Assembly: GCA_002102555.1 (NCBI GenBank) | Contig: MCFL01000363.1 | Span: 1 to 20,964 of the forward strand | Source of the DNA: Catenaria anguillulae PL171 | Taxonomy: Eukaryota > Blastocladiomycota > Blastocladiomycetes > Blastocladiales > Catenariaceae | Direction of reading: 5' to 3' | DNA length: 20,964 bases | Part shown: one piece after another, positions 20,001 to 20,964 of the stretch | Layout: the number at the start of each line of letters is the position of its first letter | Position numbering within the stretch: the first letter of the stretch is position 1 | The notes under the pieces: generated by a model | Databases searched by the model: none | The model's input: the letters and a program-made list of their open reading frames with translations, nothing else | What the model was told of the DNA's origin: nothing | Program-made: the position numbers and the translations under genes

Positions 20001-20964
20001 GAGCTTGACATCCGTGAGTGCGCTACTCCCTCCCAATGCACCAACAACTGGCAGACCCCGGACGGATTTGAGAAATGCCAGCACTTGGTCGGTGGTTCCT
20101 ACCGATGGTGGCAATCCGATTATGCCAGTCACTGAGTACTCGTCCAAGAGTCGATCCAAGAGCGCAGTTTGGTACTTTGACCAAGTGCTCGTCGTTGCAT
20201 TGAATGTCGGATTCCATGGTGGAGACGCTGGCGCGGATGCTTCAACATTGAGCAGCTCGACACGCCGGCCCTGTACCCCGCCGCCGAATGTATTTGCGAG
20301 CAATAAGCCCGCCTTGACTCCAGCCACAAACTTGGAGTATCCTGCAACATCAGATGCCGAAGAGCGGGAGTCGAGTGCCACGCTCGGGTGAGCCCAAATG
20401 ATGGGCGGCTTGACGGAACCAACAGGCATGAAACATGAAGCGGGCCATGGAGCGACGGCTGTTGCAACGCCTTCGTTGCTGATGGGTTCCCAGCCGGTTG
20501 CGGTCGCCTTGACCATCCAAACTTGCCGCATTCCTTGGTTACATCCAGGTCCAGTTGAAGATACATTGAAATATGGTCACATCGCAACGTCGTACGTAGA
20601 AAATACGTTCGTGTTGTACACGACAGACATGAAAGAGGACGGCGTGACTGGGAGACGGCTGTCGTGACGGGACAGAATTTGCGCAACAACAAGACCGTTC
20701 AGATAGCCTTGAAGGGCCATGTGGTCGCGAACTGCACCTGCAGGACCGTAGCGCAACATAACATCATGGAACGCTCACTGAGTGGGGAAGCAACGTTGGG
20801 TCAGGCGTTGTGCGAATTGCCAAAATGTTCGAGTAGTCCGCACCTGGCCCTAGTGTGTTGGCCAGGCTTGGCAGACTGCACACTGAGATCAAGATGAATG
20901 TGGTGGCGTATTGAGTCCTTTGCTGAAAGCCTCTGATGAGCACTTGGAGCGAGCATGGAATGTT
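17063..20964 (-). CDS. Polytopic membrane receptor with two tandem periplasmic-binding-like (PBP1) ectodomains, 5'-truncated
   Basis: Exons on the minus strand are 20964 (edge)-18804, 18732-18350, 18281-18046, 17980-17752 and 17681-17063. The introns are 71, 68, 65 and 70 nt, three of them with GTACGT donors. The visible product is about 1200 residues. At the edge is the C-terminal half of a PBP1-type domain (DYSNILAIRTTPDPTLLPHS, HMALQGYLNGLVVAQIL, PGCNQGMRQVW). A second PBP1-type domain follows (GYSKFVAGVKAGLLLANTF, GVQGRRVELLNVEA), about 400 residues long. About eight hydrophobic segments come next, starting with FGAWFYAIAIVLTLSSVYLS and ending with LALLSAWAAILVCGLIAF. The 206-residue tail is Ser/Gly/Pro-rich and likely cytoplasmic. 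Such ectodomains bind small ligands such as amino acids, so a nutrient or chemosensory receptor is inferred. Two defects lie near the edge: a frame change at about 20769-20777, and an in-frame TGA at 20577-20579 inside the conserved ...DVAM|PYFN... region. Everything downstream of these is intact. Confidence 0.8.

Noticed and set aside
20577-20579. TGA recoded as an amino acid in the receptor
   Set aside because: TGA ends the heat-shock/LEA, RasGEF and receptor genes at sensible places, so a general reassignment is not supported, and no recoding element was recognised.
17063-20964. Labelling the receptor a class C (GABA-B-like) GPCR
   Set aside because: The ectodomain type would fit, but there are two PBP1 domains and about eight membrane segments, and I could not recognise class C motifs.
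1-20964. CRISPR arrays, rRNA or tRNA genes, LTR elements or DNA transposons
   Set aside because: None was recognised: no regular spaced repeats, no reverse transcriptase, integrase or transposase motifs, and no long terminal or inverted repeats.

Overview
The window is nuclear DNA of a GC-rich microbial eukaryote. Seven genes are visible, all of families normal for eukaryotes, and most are interrupted by short GT-AG introns (55-101 nt, many donors starting GTAC). A phosphatidylinositol-phosphate kinase, a RasGEF, an F-box protein, an ER-directed small heat-shock protein and a receptor with bacterial-type ligand-binding domains, together with compact spacing and small introns, fit an early-diverging zoosporic fungus (chytrid or blastocladiomycete grade). 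That placement is inference; another protist is possible. TGA is used as a normal stop codon (ends of the heat-shock, RasGEF and receptor genes).

Layout from left to right: (1) 1-1683, minus, a PIP kinase that runs off the left edge and has several frame breaks; (2) 1684-2433, a divergent promoter region with short tandem repeats, a heat-shock-element-like cluster and a perfect 18-bp palindrome; (3) 2434-4466, plus, a secreted alpha-crystallin domain fused to a long LEA-like alanine-rich helix; (4) 4731-5627, minus, an unknown membrane-anchored protein; (5) 6255-9612, plus, a 1093-residue fusion of an E2 ubiquitin-conjugating domain, an F-box and a TerD domain; (6) 9653-11948, minus, an unknown 735-residue protein with an apparent internal duplication; (7) 12204-16938, plus, a nine-exon RasGEF with serial ubiquitin-like domains, one of them talin-F0-like; (8) a T32 tract in the narrow gap between convergent genes; (9) 17063-20964, minus, a polytopic membrane receptor with two tandem periplasmic-binding-protein-like domains, running off the right edge.

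The genes alternate in strand (divergent, convergent, divergent, and so on), so they are not an operon. By content they fall into signalling (PIP kinase, RasGEF, receptor) and stress or proteostasis (heat-shock/LEA fusion, E2/F-box/TerD fusion). Frame breaks are found only in the two genes that touch the window edges. This makes low-quality sequence near contig ends a serious alternative to true gene decay.
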